Notes under the pieces: generated by a model | Seen by the model: the letters and a program-made list of their open reading frames with translations, nothing else | What the model was told of the DNA's origin: nothing | Databases searched by the model: none | Translations under genes and position numbers: made by a program | Shown: piece by piece, positions 9,887 through 19,018 of the stretch | Layout of the letters: each line of letters starts with the position of its first letter | Numbering within the stretch: position 1 is the stretch's first letter | Assembly: GCF_026672275.1 (NCBI RefSeq) | Contig: NZ_JANQCD010000020.1 | Span: 1 to 64,000 of the forward strand | DNA: 64,000 bases | Reading direction: 5' to 3' | Source of the DNA: Marinifilum sp. D737 | GTDB taxonomy: Bacteria; Bacteroidota; Bacteroidia; Bacteroidales; Marinifilaceae

Positions 9887-11026
9887 TTAATCCACCAAAC
9901 CTCTTGAAATTACAATCTTTTGAATTTCTGAAGTCCCTTCATAGATCTGCGTTAGCTTGGCATCTCTCATCAATCTTTCAACATGATATTCTTTCACATA
10001 GCCATATCCGCCATGAATCTGAACTGCTTCGGTAGTAACTTTCATAGCTGTTTCTGCCGCATATAGTTTAGCCATAGCACTTGCATGTCCATATGGTTTA
10101 CCCTGATCTTTCAGCCAAGCCGCTTTTAAGCAGAAAAAGCGAGCAGCCTCAATTTCCGTAGCCATATCCGCTAGTTTGAAGGCAATTGCCTGGTGGTTTA
10201 TAATTTCTTTTCCGAATGTTTTTCTTTCCTGAGCATATTTCAGTGCCAACTCATAGGCTCCCGAAGCAATTCCCAATGCCTGAGATGCAATACCTATTCT
10301 TCCTCCTTCAAGTGATTTCATTGCGAATTTGAATCCAAATCCTTCTTCTCCCAGTAAATTCTCCTTTGGCACTTTTACATTGTTAAACATTACTGAATGA
10401 GTGTCGGATGCACGCATTCCCATTTTATTTTCATGTGGTCCAACCGATATTCCTTCCGAATCTGCCTCCACAATTAATGCATTTATTCCCCTGTGTTTTA
10501 ATTCTGGTTTAGTTTGAGCAATTACAATATATGTAGAAGCTGTTTTTCCACTTGTAATCCAATTTTTGGTTCCGTTTAGCAGATAATGATCTCCCATATC
10601 AACAGCTGTTGTTCGCTGAGATGTAGCATCGGACCCGGCTTCAGGTTCTGATAAAAGGAAAGCACCAATCTTTTCGCCTCGAGCCATTTGCTTTAAATAT
10701 TTCTGCTTCTGCTCTTCGGTTCCATACTTTTCAACCCCCCAACAAACCAATGAATTGTTTACCGACATGATTACAGAAACCGATGAATCGATTTTAGAAA
10801 TTTCTTCCATGGCCAATACATAAGAAATGGTATCCATTCCTCCTCCATCATAATCAAGACCAACAAGCATTCCCAGAAAACCAAGTTCTCCAAGCTTCTT
10901 TACCTGATCAGTTGGATATATCGCTTTTTCGTCTCGTTCAATTACTCCAGGTAACAATTCTCTTTGAGCAAAATCACGAGCTGCATCTCGAATCATCAAT
11001 TGTTCTTCGGTGAATTCAAAATTCAT
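9887..11026 (-). CDS. Short-chain acyl-CoA dehydrogenase (butyryl-CoA dehydrogenase-like)
   Basis: The 379-residue protein has standard acyl-CoA dehydrogenase length. Family signatures include FLLSEPEAGSDA for FAD/substrate binding, VQIHGGYGYVKEY, and the catalytic base Glu363 in IYEGTSEIQ. The Glu position in the C-terminal helix is that of short- and medium-chain enzymes. It introduces the 2,3 double bond into an acyl-CoA and passes electrons to Etf. Placement between a thiolase and etfBA, with IcmF in the same operon, favours butyryl-CoA as substrate. Isobutyryl-CoA or 2-methylbutyryl-CoA remain possible. Confidence 0.92.
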   Translation of the reverse strand: MNFEFTEEQLMIRDAARDFAQRELLPGVIERDEKAIYPTDQVKKLGELGFLGMLVGLDYDGGGMDTISYVLAMEEISKIDSSVSVIMSVNNSLVCWGVEKYGTEEQKQKYLKQMARGEKIGAFLLSEPEAGSDATSQRTTAVDMGDHYLLNGTKNWITSGKTASTYIVIAQTKPELKHRGINALIVEADSEGISVGPHENKMGMRASDTHSVMFNNVKVPKENLLGEEGFGFKFAMKSLEGGRIGIASQALGIASGAYELALKYAQERKTFGKEIINHQAIAFKLADMATEIEAARFFCLKAAWLKDQGKPYGHASAMAKLYAAETAMKVTTEAVQIHGGYGYVKEYHVERLMRDAKLTQIYEGTSEIQKIVISRGLVD

Positions 11027-11051
11027 AGTGTTTGTTTTTAGGTGTGATTAA

Positions 11052-11090
11052 ATCAGCCAATAGCCCTTAGCTTTTTGGCTATTAGCTGAT
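11052..11090. repeat. Intergenic palindrome between thiolase and acyl-CoA dehydrogenase genes
   Basis: The left arm ATCAGCCAATAGCC pairs with the right arm GGCTATTAGCTGAT around an 11-nt loop, with one bulge. AGCTTTT/GGCTATT debris of the same flavour occurs near 15660-15775 and 56585-56625. It could modulate transcript levels inside the operon. Confidence 0.7.
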
Positions 11091-11127
11091 CTGTATTATT
11101 TCTACTTCATTTTATTCTTTTTAATTC

Positions 11128-12372
11128 CTACTCTCCTCTCTTGTAAACAATTGCCACAAGAGATTTATCATCTCCCCCCATATTTACGGTCATACCGTAA
11201 GGTCTGTCTTCTTTCATTTCAATTTGAGCATCACCAGCTTTACCTGTTAATTGTTCCCAGATTGTAACTGCCTGATGCACCCCGGTAGCTCCTGTTGGGT
11301 GTCCCCAACCAATAAGACCACCTGTTGTATTAAATGGCACCTTACCACAGCGTGAAGTATGTCCTTCCAATACAAAATCTACACCCTTGCCTTCCTCTGC
11401 AAAACCAATGGCTTCAGCACCCATGATACCGGCAATCGAGAAACAGTCATGTACTTCAACAGTACCAATCTGATCCACTGTAATACCAGCCATTTCCATC
11501 GCTTTGGCAGCTGCTGCTTTCATGGTAGTCAAACAAGTCATGTTTTCTGGTTCCTTAGTAATATCAGAAGCAGCCTGACCAATACCTACAACTTCAACGG
11601 CATCTTTTGGATCAATTCCAACATTCTTCAAACCTTCTTCGGATACAATCGCAATAGCAGATGCTCCGTCAGAAACTTTTGAACAATCGGAATAGTTCAG
11701 ATGATCAACAAACTTCTTAGGATTCAATGGCATTTTTGCCGTTCCCTCAAGATCCTTGCTTTTATTATGGAATTCCTGAGCCGTTTCGCATAAACGAGCA
11801 TTTTCGATGGCATTGCAATACCACTTTGCCATAGCTTCCCTGGTCTTTTCCTTACCAAACTTTTCGTAATAAGCTCCTGCTCTGTTACTAAATACGCCCG
11901 GGAAGAAATAAGCATGACCATCTTTCCTGGTTTTCATCCAGCCAGCACCTGCCAACACATCGGCACCATACATGGCCTTCATGGTATTCTGAACCTCGAA
12001 ACCAAGAGCCAAAACAACATCCGCTGTTTCAGCCAAAATCGATTTGATTCCACTTGCCAAGGCCAAGCCACCTGAAGCACAAGCTCCTTCAACACTAATG
12101 GCTGGTTTGTGCTTCAAACCTTCATCAATCATTGGTAAAAATGCTGGTAAATTGGCCTGCTTGTTAAATCGAGATGCCATAAAGTTTCCAATTACTCCTT
12201 CATCTACATTTTCAGCACCACCAATCATTTTCAATGTAGCCTGCCCAGCTTCCTTGATGTAATGCTCAAGATCAGGACGTGGCTTCTTCGGGTGAAACTC
12301 TTTTCGGCCGGTTCCCATTGACACTGTATTGTAACCAGCTACCATATATACTTTTTTGCGTAAAGCTTTCAT
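11128..12372 (-). CDS. SCP2-type thiolase (acyl-CoA C-acyltransferase)
   Basis: The 414-residue thiolase fold has the nucleophilic Cys98 in SVEGACASGGLAL. C-terminal active-site loops are EVHDCFSIAGIMG and GGLIGWGHPTGATG. The HDCF form of the third motif marks the SCP-x/thiolase-like group rather than the classical AtoB group. The enzyme should catalyse CoA-dependent cleavage of a 3-ketoacyl-CoA to acetyl-CoA (or the reverse condensation). It is preceded by 3-hydroxyacyl-CoA dehydrogenase (21 bp gap) and followed by acyl-CoA dehydrogenase, which gives the last step of a beta-oxidation turn. Substrate length cannot be read from the sequence; butyrate-level intermediates fit the operon. Confidence 0.88.
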   Translation of the reverse strand: MKALRKKVYMVAGYNTVSMGTGRKEFHPKKPRPDLEHYIKEAGQATLKMIGGAENVDEGVIGNFMASRFNKQANLPAFLPMIDEGLKHKPAISVEGACASGGLALASGIKSILAETADVVLALGFEVQNTMKAMYGADVLAGAGWMKTRKDGHAYFFPGVFSNRAGAYYEKFGKEKTREAMAKWYCNAIENARLCETAQEFHNKSKDLEGTAKMPLNPKKFVDHLNYSDCSKVSDGASAIAIVSEEGLKNVGIDPKDAVEVVGIGQAASDITKEPENMTCLTTMKAAAAKAMEMAGITVDQIGTVEVHDCFSIAGIMGAEAIGFAEEGKGVDFVLEGHTSRCGKVPFNTTGGLIGWGHPTGATGVHQAVTIWEQLTGKAGDAQIEMKEDRPYGMTVNMGGDDKSLVAIVYKRGE

Positions 12373-12393
12373 TGTTGTGTTTGTTAGTGCTTT

Positions 12394-13722
12394 TTAGAAA
12401 TAATCGTTAATTGGCCCGTAAGCATGGAAAAATCCTGTTTCCAATACTGTATTTACATCATCAGCTGAGGCTGCAACCTCTGTATCAACCAGCATTTGAC
12501 CAATTGCCTTAGAGTTCTGTCCGTATGCTACTGCAAGGTTTGCCCCTACACTATCAATCTGATGCAGTTCTTTGAAGAATTTCTCCAAATACTCAAACTT
12601 ATTCTTATCTCTCACAACTGTTTTCCAGTAGATTTTCAATGTTGGCAACTCACCCATTTTTGCTGCACAATCCATTTCAATATCTTCTTTAGAAACATAT
12701 TTACCAGCACCAAAATCATATACATGTGTGATTCTGCCTTTCTGGTATTTAAAAACACCATCCTTCTGCGATCCGTCGGCATACTGTCCACCTTTCACTT
12801 CTCTATCAAACAATTCATTCAATACATCATGCGATAGGGTTTCATTTGGGAAAGAAGGCTGCATGCTGGCCAAAATAAATTTGGTAACATCCACTCCCAC
12901 ATAATCTATTAACTGGAAAATACCCATTGGTCGAACCAATAAATCTCTACTAATGGTATCAATCATGAAGAAAGCTTTTGCCCATCCTTCAGTTTCCGCC
13001 AATTTTTGAGCTTGATTTAAAGCATACAAAGCATCGCGCATGAAGTGACCATTACCAATAAAACCAGCAACGTCTTTCGATGGAACGATAATTTTACGCA
13101 TCGATTTTGCCAATGCAATTGAGAATTCATTCAATTCATCTCCTGTATTATCACACTTGATAATTTCCAATAATTTCTGAATTACAGGAGGATTATAGAA
13201 ATGGTATCCAACGATATTTCCATTCAAGCCAGCTTCCTTTTCAATTTCTCCAATAGGAATCGAAGATGTATTGGTAAGGAACCAGGCATTTGGATTGTTT
13301 TGTTTGATTTGAGAGAACAATTTAACCTTAAGGTCTTTGTCTTCCTTAATTGCCTCAAAAATCAACTCCGATTCGTAAGTGGTTTCAATTCTGGTTGATG
13401 TTTGAATCATTGCCATCACATCTTCAACGAATTGATTGATTACATCTTCATTGTCAACAAGGTTTTCCTTGTCGGCATACCAGTCACGTAGCTCTACAAT
13501 ATTCTTTTCTGCATGTTTCAGCAACTGAGATCTAACATAGCCTAATAAGTTTACCAAAGCAGGCTGCGATACATCAATCGCATTCAACACAAATTGTTCG
13601 TTTGATTTTTTGCCAATTTTCAGTTTGGCCATTTCGAATGAAAGTAATACCAGAATTCCGCTACCCATTTTCCCAGCAGCTCCCAATACACTCACATTTT
13701 TCATTTTAGGGACTAAATCCAT
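12394..13722 (-). CDS. 3-Hydroxyacyl-CoA dehydrogenase
   Basis: The 442-residue protein has an N-terminal Rossmann fold with VSVLGAAGKMGSG (glycines 14, 17 and 20), the TNTSSIPI element and the active-site His in GYHFYNPP. The all-helical C-terminal dimerisation region is longer than in 280-residue Hbd enzymes and ends with a second 3HCDH-like segment. It oxidises (S)-3-hydroxyacyl-CoA to 3-ketoacyl-CoA with NAD+. It lies directly after enoyl-CoA hydratase (133 bp gap) and before thiolase, completing the hydratase-dehydrogenase-thiolase sequence on separate polypeptides rather than as a FadB-type fusion. Confidence 0.9.
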   Translation of the reverse strand: MDLVPKMKNVSVLGAAGKMGSGILVLLSFEMAKLKIGKKSNEQFVLNAIDVSQPALVNLLGYVRSQLLKHAEKNIVELRDWYADKENLVDNEDVINQFVEDVMAMIQTSTRIETTYESELIFEAIKEDKDLKVKLFSQIKQNNPNAWFLTNTSSIPIGEIEKEAGLNGNIVGYHFYNPPVIQKLLEIIKCDNTGDELNEFSIALAKSMRKIIVPSKDVAGFIGNGHFMRDALYALNQAQKLAETEGWAKAFFMIDTISRDLLVRPMGIFQLIDYVGVDVTKFILASMQPSFPNETLSHDVLNELFDREVKGGQYADGSQKDGVFKYQKGRITHVYDFGAGKYVSKEDIEMDCAAKMGELPTLKIYWKTVVRDKNKFEYLEKFFKELHQIDSVGANLAVAYGQNSKAIGQMLVDTEVAASADDVNTVLETGFFHAYGPINDYF

Positions 13723-13855
13723 ACGTTTATTGTTTTATTTAATTTTCTTAATCAGTTCATGGTGCAATTCACCCAATTGAGTCAACTTAAAAAACCCATC
13801 ATCACTACCTACAAATCCCCTTTACGGCGATAAGCTTCCCCACTAAAATTGAATG

Positions 13856-14629
13856 TTACCAATTAGGCTGACGCTTCTCTAAGAAGGCATTAACACCCTC
13901 TTCGCGTTCTTTCTGATCATCCTTGAACAACCTACCGAACTCTTTCGATTCCATCTTGCCTGCTTCTTTGCTATTCAGCTCTAGTCCTTCGCGAACCATC
14001 TCTTTTACAAGGCGCAATGCATTTGGACTTTTACCCGCAATCTTTTCAGCAAGTTTTATGGTATCTTCCAGAACCAGATCTGGTTCAGATAGTTTCTGAA
14101 CAACTCCCAGGTTATAAGCTTCCTGTGCAGTTATTCCTTCTCCGAGCATCATTAAATACATGGCATTACCAGCTCCTACCAATCGTGGCAATCGTTGTGT
14201 TCCGTTAAAACCAGGAATCAATCCCAGGTTAACCTCAGGCAAACCCAAGCGGGCCTTTTCACTGGCAACTCTAATATCGCAAGCTAGTGCCAATTCCAAC
14301 CCTCCTCCAAGGGCAAATCCATTAATGGCTGCAATTACAGGAATTTCCAAATTCGCAATTAAATCGAATACTCGTTTGCCTGTTTCAGAAAAATCGTAGG
14401 CATTTTGAGGAGAGTATTCCTGCATGGCTTTGATATCCGCTCCAGCAATAAAGGCTTTGCCTTCTCCGGTAATGATTAATACTCGAATGTCATTCACATT
14501 CTCGCTTTCCAAAAAGCAAGTCAAATCCTTAAAAACCTCTTCATTTAAGGCATTTAGGGCTTTAGGACGATCAAGAGTTAGAATCCCTATTCTATCTCTT
14601 TTTTCAAATTTTAAATAATTGTACTTCAT
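13856..14629 (-). CDS. Enoyl-CoA hydratase (crotonase family)
   Basis: The 257-residue crotonase-fold protein carries the oxyanion and catalytic segments GKAFIAGADIKAMQ and GGGLELALACDIRVAS. Both catalytic glutamates of true hydratases are present, Glu112 in GGLELA and Glu132 in LPEVNLG, with the usual spacing of 20. It therefore should hydrate 2-enoyl-CoA such as crotonyl-CoA to 3-hydroxyacyl-CoA. It is the first gene of the ten-gene operon that runs leftward to 720. About 240 bp of AT-rich DNA separate it from yebC. No convincing promoter was picked out there. Confidence 0.9.
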   Translation of the reverse strand: MKYNYLKFEKRDRIGILTLDRPKALNALNEEVFKDLTCFLESENVNDIRVLIITGEGKAFIAGADIKAMQEYSPQNAYDFSETGKRVFDLIANLEIPVIAAINGFALGGGLELALACDIRVASEKARLGLPEVNLGLIPGFNGTQRLPRLVGAGNAMYLMMLGEGITAQEAYNLGVVQKLSEPDLVLEDTIKLAEKIAGKSPNALRLVKEMVREGLELNSKEAGKMESKEFGRLFKDDQKEREEGVNAFLEKRQPNW

Positions 14630-14812
14630 AGGTGTGAGTAAGACTTTTTTTCATCTACATATTTAAATATAATAAAAACTCTTAACTCTCAAAAGCTAAT
14701 TTGCCATGCATTCAACCCATTAGCCTACACCTCCTAGATTTACAGGGATTTAGAGATACTAAAAAAATCAAAAAAAGACCTCTTATTCTTTTAATGAGTT
14801 TTTAAAATAAAA

Positions 14813-14838
14813 AACCCGATTCAAATTTGAACCGGGTT
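14813..14838 (-). terminator. Rho-independent terminator of yebC
   Basis: AACCCG pairs with CGGGTT around an inner TTCAAATTTGAA palindrome. On the minus strand it is followed by a T-rich run. It begins 32 nt after the yebC stop codon. Confidence 0.85.
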
Positions 14839-14869
14839 AACTATAATAAGAATTAAAATCTTTTTCTAA

Positions 14870-15577
14870 TTATGCCATGTTGTGATATACGTTTTGTACA
14901 TCATCGTTATCTTCTAATTTTTCCAATAACTTTTCAACATCAGCCACCTGATCTTCAGGCAACTCTTTGGTATCCATTGGAATTCTTTCGAAACCAGATG
15001 AGATCACAGTCATGTCATTCTCTTCAAGGTAAGCTTGAATTTTACCAAAATCAGTAAACTCTCCATAAAGCATAACACCATCTTCTTCTGCAAATACTTC
15101 TTCAACTCCAAGATCGATCAATTCGAATTCTAATTCTTCAATATCGTATTCTTTATTTTCAATTTTGAAGTGACATTTGCGCTCAAACATAAATTCAACG
15201 CTACCTGCAGTACCTAAACTACCTTTGCATTTGTTAAAGTATGAACGAACATCTGCTACTGTTCTGGTATGATTATCGGTTGCTGTTTCAACAAGAATAG
15301 CGATTCCGTGTGGTGCGTATCCTTCGTAAACAATCTCTTTGAAATCCTTCTGCTCCTTTGAAGAAGCTTTCTTAATGGCACGCTCAACATTATCCTTAGG
15401 CATGTTGGCTGCCTTAGCATTTTGAATAACCGCACGCAAACGAGCATTAGTTGACGGATCAGGGCCACCTTCTTTTACTGCAATAACAATATCCTTCCCA
15501 ATTCGGGTAAAGGCTTTGGCCATCTTATCCCAACGCTTCATTTTACGCGCTTTTCTAAATTCGAATGCTCTTCCCAT
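14870..15577 (-). CDS. YebC/PmpR-family protein
   Basis: The 235-residue protein matches YebC/TACO1 length and sequence: N-terminal MGRAFEFRKARKMKRWDKM, then RIGKDIVIAVKEGGPDPSTN, and the conserved AKAANMPKDNVERAI helix. Members were described as transcription regulators. TACO1 and bacterial YebC homologues have also been linked to translation, including relief of stalling on difficult peptides. It is a single-gene unit with its own terminator on the 3' side. A TATTTTTG (-7-like, Bacteroidota type) lies at 15601-15608 reading leftward, but no matching -33 element was seen, so the promoter is uncertain. Confidence 0.93.
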   Translation of the reverse strand: MGRAFEFRKARKMKRWDKMAKAFTRIGKDIVIAVKEGGPDPSTNARLRAVIQNAKAANMPKDNVERAIKKASSKEQKDFKEIVYEGYAPHGIAILVETATDNHTRTVADVRSYFNKCKGSLGTAGSVEFMFERKCHFKIENKEYDIEELEFELIDLGVEEVFAEEDGVMLYGEFTDFGKIQAYLEENDMTVISSGFERIPMDTKELPEDQVADVEKLLEKLEDNDDVQNVYHNMA

Positions 15578-15608
15578 AATTTATGTATAAAATTTTTCCG
15601 CAAAAATA

Positions 15609-15856
15609 ACACATGTAATTCAATCTGTGAAACGAATCTGGAATTTTTATTGGTTAATCCAATTATAAAAGCTTTTGGCTATTTGCTTTTGGCCATTAGC
15701 TTCAAGCTTTTAGTCTTGATAAAATATTAAGACTGTTAGTAAAAGCCAACGGCTAAAGGCGTAATAGCTTATTTAATTTTTGCCATTAGGTGAAAATTGA
15801 TGCACAGTCAATTAAGATTCTCAGCTTGAATTGTTCATGTAAACTGAGATTGCTCA
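15609..15856. other. Intergenic region with AGCTTTT/GGCTATT repeat debris
   Basis: No gene is supported here. 15668-15775 holds overlapping short inverted repeats, including AGTCTT...AAGACT and several AGCTTTT/GGCTATT words, like the remnants near 11052 and 56600. The remainder is AT-rich leader DNA before the metallopeptidase gene. Confidence 0.5.
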
Positions 15857-15887
15857 TTGTTTGCGGGTAAGCGATTTCTTATCTTAG
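15857..15887 (+). promoter_or_regulatory. Candidate Bacteroidota-type promoter for the metallopeptidase gene
   Basis: TTG at 15857-15859, 20 nt of spacer, then TATCTTAG at 15880-15887, close to the TAnnTTTG -7 consensus. It lies 38 nt before the start codon at 15926. The match is imperfect. Confidence 0.35.
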
Positions 15888-15925
15888 CCCTGTTAATTCA
15901 ATAATTCGATAACAAACCTAATCAG

Positions 15926-17968
15926 ATGAAGAAAATTTTTATTCTTTGTGCTGCATTTTTAACTTTAGTATCAACTACTAATCAAGTTATTGCAGAAAAG
16001 AAGGCAGAAACCTCTAACATTACTGCCGAAACAATTAAATCGACCATTGAGGAATTAAGCACCAATTGTTTGGATAAAGCTTTACTTGAAAAAGGCGTTA
16101 AACACGCTGCTAGTCTTTGGCGCTTGAGCGACGGAACAGAAGCAGATTTTAAAAACTTCTGTAAGAAAAGCTATATCGCCGACAAGGCTGAAAAGGAAAT
16201 GGTGTTCCAGAAAATCTCTAGAAATCTTGAGATCATCACAGGACACTTTAACAAGATTACCCTTGATTTATTGGAGCCTGTTCATTTGAATACCTTTGAG
16301 CAGCACCCTATCGACAATGCTTTTGGTGCTTACAGCGTTGGTTCACACTGGATGAACGATTTCTACAACAACAAAATTGCTTTTACCATTGCATTGAACT
16401 TCCCATCGTTTAGCCTTGCTGAGAAAGAAGCCAATGCGAAAAACTGGACTCGTGAGGAATGGGCATACGCTCGTTTGGGTGACTACTTTACAGCAAGAGT
16501 TCCTTCGGAATTGTTGCAAGCTGCCGGAACGGCTGCTGCAGGTTCTGATGTGTACATTGCAGACTATAACATTTATGTAGGTCACCTTACCGATAAGAAA
16601 GGAAACCGTTTCTTCCCGGAAGATAAGGTATTGCTTTCTCACTGGAACCTACGTGATGAAATCAAAGCGAACTATGCCAACAAAAAAGATGGTTTAGACA
16701 AGCAAAAGATGATTTACCAGGTAATGAAGAGAATCATCTCTCAGGAAATCCCTGAAAAGGTAATTAACTCGGGTGATTTTGAATGGGATCCATACACTAA
16801 CGTGGTTTACAAGGCTGGTAAAACTGTTGATGCTACTCCGGAACCAAACGAGAGATATCAGCAAATCCTGAATAACTTCCACGCAAACAAAGCAATTGAT
16901 CCTTACTATCCAGATCAGAATACATTTATCAAAAGACAGTACGACGGCGCAAAAGAGATCTCTGCGGAAGCAACTGAAAAGATTTTCTCGGCATTCTTAA
17001 GCTCTGAAGAGACCAAAAAAGTTGGTAAACTGATTCAGAAAAGATTGGGTCGTAAGTTACAGCCATTCGATATTTGGTACGATGGTTTCAAGGCTCGTAG
17101 TGGAATGGATGAGTCGAAACTAGATGCGCAAACCAGAGGTTTGTATCCTGATGCTGCTGCTTTGGAAGCTGACTTGGCGAACCTATTGGTAAAGTTGGGT
17201 TACGACAAGGAAAGAGCTCAGTGGTTGGCAGACAGAATTGCGGTTGATCCTGCAAGAGGTTCAGGTCACGCCTGGGGTGGCGCTGCAAAAGGACAAAAAG
17301 CTCACTTGCGTACCAGAATTGGTGCAAAAGGTATGGATTACAAGGGTTACAACATCGCGATCCACGAGTTTGGACACAATGTTGAGCAAACCATCTCGCT
17401 ATATGATGTGGACAACTTTGTAATGAACGGTGTTCCTAACACTGCATTTACCGAGGCTTTGGCATTTATCTTCCAGAAGCGCGACATGTTGCTATTGGAC
17501 GTTAAAGATGATTCGCCACAAAAAGAAGCTTTAAAGAAACTGGATCTTTTCTGGAGTGCTTACGAAATTATGGGTGTTTCCTTGGTTGACATTCGCATGT
17601 GGAGATGGTTGTATGAAAATCCTAATGCTACTGCTGCTGAATTGCGCGATGCTACCATGGATATCGCGAAAGCGGTTTGGAATGAGTTCTATGCTCCTGT
17701 TTATGGTGTGAAGGATCAACCAATTTTGGCGGTATACTCGCACATGTTGAACAGTCCGTTGTACCTATCGAACTACGCATTTGGTAATGTAATTGAGTTC
17801 CAATTGGAGCAACACCTAAAAGGTAAAACTTTCCCGAACGAAGTAGATCGTATCTTTAAGCAAGGTCGTTTGACACCTAACCAATGGATGGTTGAGGCTA
17901 CTGGTAATGATTTATCGGCTGAACCTCTATTGAATGCGGCTAAAGAGGCTTTAAAAGAGTTAAAGTAA
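15926..17968 (+). CDS. Secreted gluzincin zinc metallopeptidase, M3-like
   Basis: The 680-residue protein begins with a Sec signal peptide (KKIFILCAAFLTLVSTT, cleavage near residue 23). The zinc motif HEFGH spans 480-484 with catalytic Glu481. A likely third ligand, Glu510, lies in AFTEALAF 26 residues further on, a gluzincin spacing as in M3/M2-type oligopeptidases. The preceding 450 residues are mostly helical. I did not recognise an exact named family; dipeptidyl peptidase III (M49) is excluded because its motif is HELLGH with one extra residue. It probably degrades peptides in the periplasm. It is monocistronic with a terminator at 18010-18039. Codon use looks more GC-rich than in the accessory genes that follow, consistent with good expression. 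Confidence 0.8.
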   Translation: MKKIFILCAAFLTLVSTTNQVIAEKKAETSNITAETIKSTIEELSTNCLDKALLEKGVKHAASLWRLSDGTEADFKNFCKKSYIADKAEKEMVFQKISRNLEIITGHFNKITLDLLEPVHLNTFEQHPIDNAFGAYSVGSHWMNDFYNNKIAFTIALNFPSFSLAEKEANAKNWTREEWAYARLGDYFTARVPSELLQAAGTAAAGSDVYIADYNIYVGHLTDKKGNRFFPEDKVLLSHWNLRDEIKANYANKKDGLDKQKMIYQVMKRIISQEIPEKVINSGDFEWDPYTNVVYKAGKTVDATPEPNERYQQILNNFHANKAIDPYYPDQNTFIKRQYDGAKEISAEATEKIFSAFLSSEETKKVGKLIQKRLGRKLQPFDIWYDGFKARSGMDESKLDAQTRGLYPDAAALEADLANLLVKLGYDKERAQWLADRIAVDPARGSGHAWGGAAKGQKAHLRTRIGAKGMDYKGYNIAIHEFGHNVEQTISLYDVDNFVMNGVPNTAFTEALAFIFQKRDMLLLDVKDDSPQKEALKKLDLFWSAYEIMGVSLVDIRMWRWLYENPNATAAELRDATMDIAKAVWNEFYAPVYGVKDQPILAVYSHMLNSPLYLSNYAFGNVIEFQLEQHLKGKTFPNEVDRIFKQGRLTPNQWMVEATGNDLSAEPLLNAAKEALKELK

Positions 17969-18009
17969 GATATTCGTGATGGCTTTTGGCCATTGACATT
18001 ATAGAATTG

Positions 18010-18039
18010 AAGGTCATCTCGGAAGGGATGGCCTTTTTT
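18010..18039 (+). terminator. Rho-independent terminator after the metallopeptidase gene
   Basis: AAGGTCATC pairs with GATGGCCTT (one G-T pair) across an 8-nt loop, followed by a T run. It starts 41 nt after the stop codon. Confidence 0.85.
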
Positions 18040-18114
18040 CTTTATTAACACCTCATTCTATCTTTCTCCTTGAGGAGAAAAGAACACCTAATGTAAAAAA
18101 GACATATTGAAATT

Positions 18115-18284
18115 GCCTGAAAGGTAAAGATCATTCAGCCCAGGGGAAGGGAGTGATAATTACCGTCGCCCTGGGTTAATGATCCAATTTATTATCGTCG
18201 CTATTGTGAATATTGTTTGGTCTGGGTGGTTTATGGCGACGAATATGGAATGTTTGTTTTGTCTTCAAGCCAGACGGGCTGTTC
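18115..18284. repeat. About 170-bp structured repeat, copy 1
   Basis: Near-identical to 18576-18745 (offset 461 bp). The left part folds: GATCATT, CAG, CCCAGGG pairs with CCCTGGG, TT, AATGATC around a loop of about 22 nt (18129-18191). The right part, up to GTCTTCAAGCCAGAC, is also conserved. No reading frame in it resembles a protein. It looks like a non-coding mobile or REP-type element. Confidence 0.75.
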
Positions 18285-18575
18285 TTTTATCATTGCTATA
18301 AAAGAACCAAAAGATCTAGACGCCAAAAATTTCATTACCCATAACGACTTAAAGTCTAAACAGAATAATATTCACTCGTACCTCGCTCATGGAATTCTGT
18401 TCTTAACGACTTTTTCATCTATGGGTTCCCAACAAATTTTTGGATGTCACAACTACTGCATTAAATAAACGGTGGTTTGAATAAATTTTGTCATAACAAA
18501 TCCCCCTACTCTTTGCACCACTTCCTCTCCTTCAGGAGACAATTGAGGTGATTTGGAAAACCAAAACTAACTTTT

Positions 18576-18745
18576 GCCTGAAAGGTAAAGATCATTCAGC
18601 CCAGGGCAAGGGAGTGATAATGACCGCCGTCCTGGGTTATTGATCCAGTTTATTATCGTCGCAAGTGTGGATATTGTTTGGTCTGGGTGGTTTATGGCGA
18701 CGAATATGGAATGTTTGTTTTGTCTTCAAGCCAGACAGACTGTAT
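18576..18745. repeat. About 170-bp structured repeat, copy 2
   Basis: Second copy of 18115-18284. In the stem CCCAGGG now faces TCCTGGG, which replaces one G-C by G-T and keeps pairing. One other stem position is broken. About 290 bp of unrelated non-coding DNA separates the copies. Confidence 0.75.
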
Positions 18746-18844
18746 TTTTATCCTCGAGCCGGATGGGCTCAAACTTTTTATTCATTTATAATTTTCACGG
18801 GCATTCATGAGCTCGCAAAGCTCGGTTCCATTGATGAGAAAGTT

Positions 18845-19018
18845 TGCTGCCGAACGAAGTGAGACAATGAGCTCCCGAAATTATATTTCGCGAATAACAA
18901 TCTACGGCGCACCTACTCAGTGCCCCATAACGGATCAAAAGCGAATAGAAATAAATAGTCTCACTCATGCTTCGTTCGACAGCATTTCTATTTGCCGCTT
19001 TCTCTCCTATGGGGCCCA
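18845..19018. repeat. Large nested imperfect palindrome
   Basis: GCCCCATA near 18921 pairs with TATGGGGC near 19008. Inside it, GCGAATAGAAAT (18941-18952) pairs with ATTTCTATTTGC (18984-18995). Separately, a 21-nt segment at 18845-18865 is largely the reverse complement of 18958-18984 (shared GAACGAAG and GTGAGAC words). No gene is supported; the interleaved frames are shadows of the palindrome. Confidence 0.6.

Noticed and set aside
13856-14629. Possible loss of a catalytic Glu in the enoyl-CoA hydratase (Tyr where some crotonases have Glu in the AMELxxTG helix)
   Set aside because: That helix position is not one of the two catalytic glutamates; Glu112 and Glu132 are both present with the proper 20-residue spacing.
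18217-18468. Open frame of 83 codons inside the duplicated element
   Set aside because: Its start lies in a repeat whose second copy does not keep the same frame, and the product resembles nothing; it is read from structured non-coding DNA.
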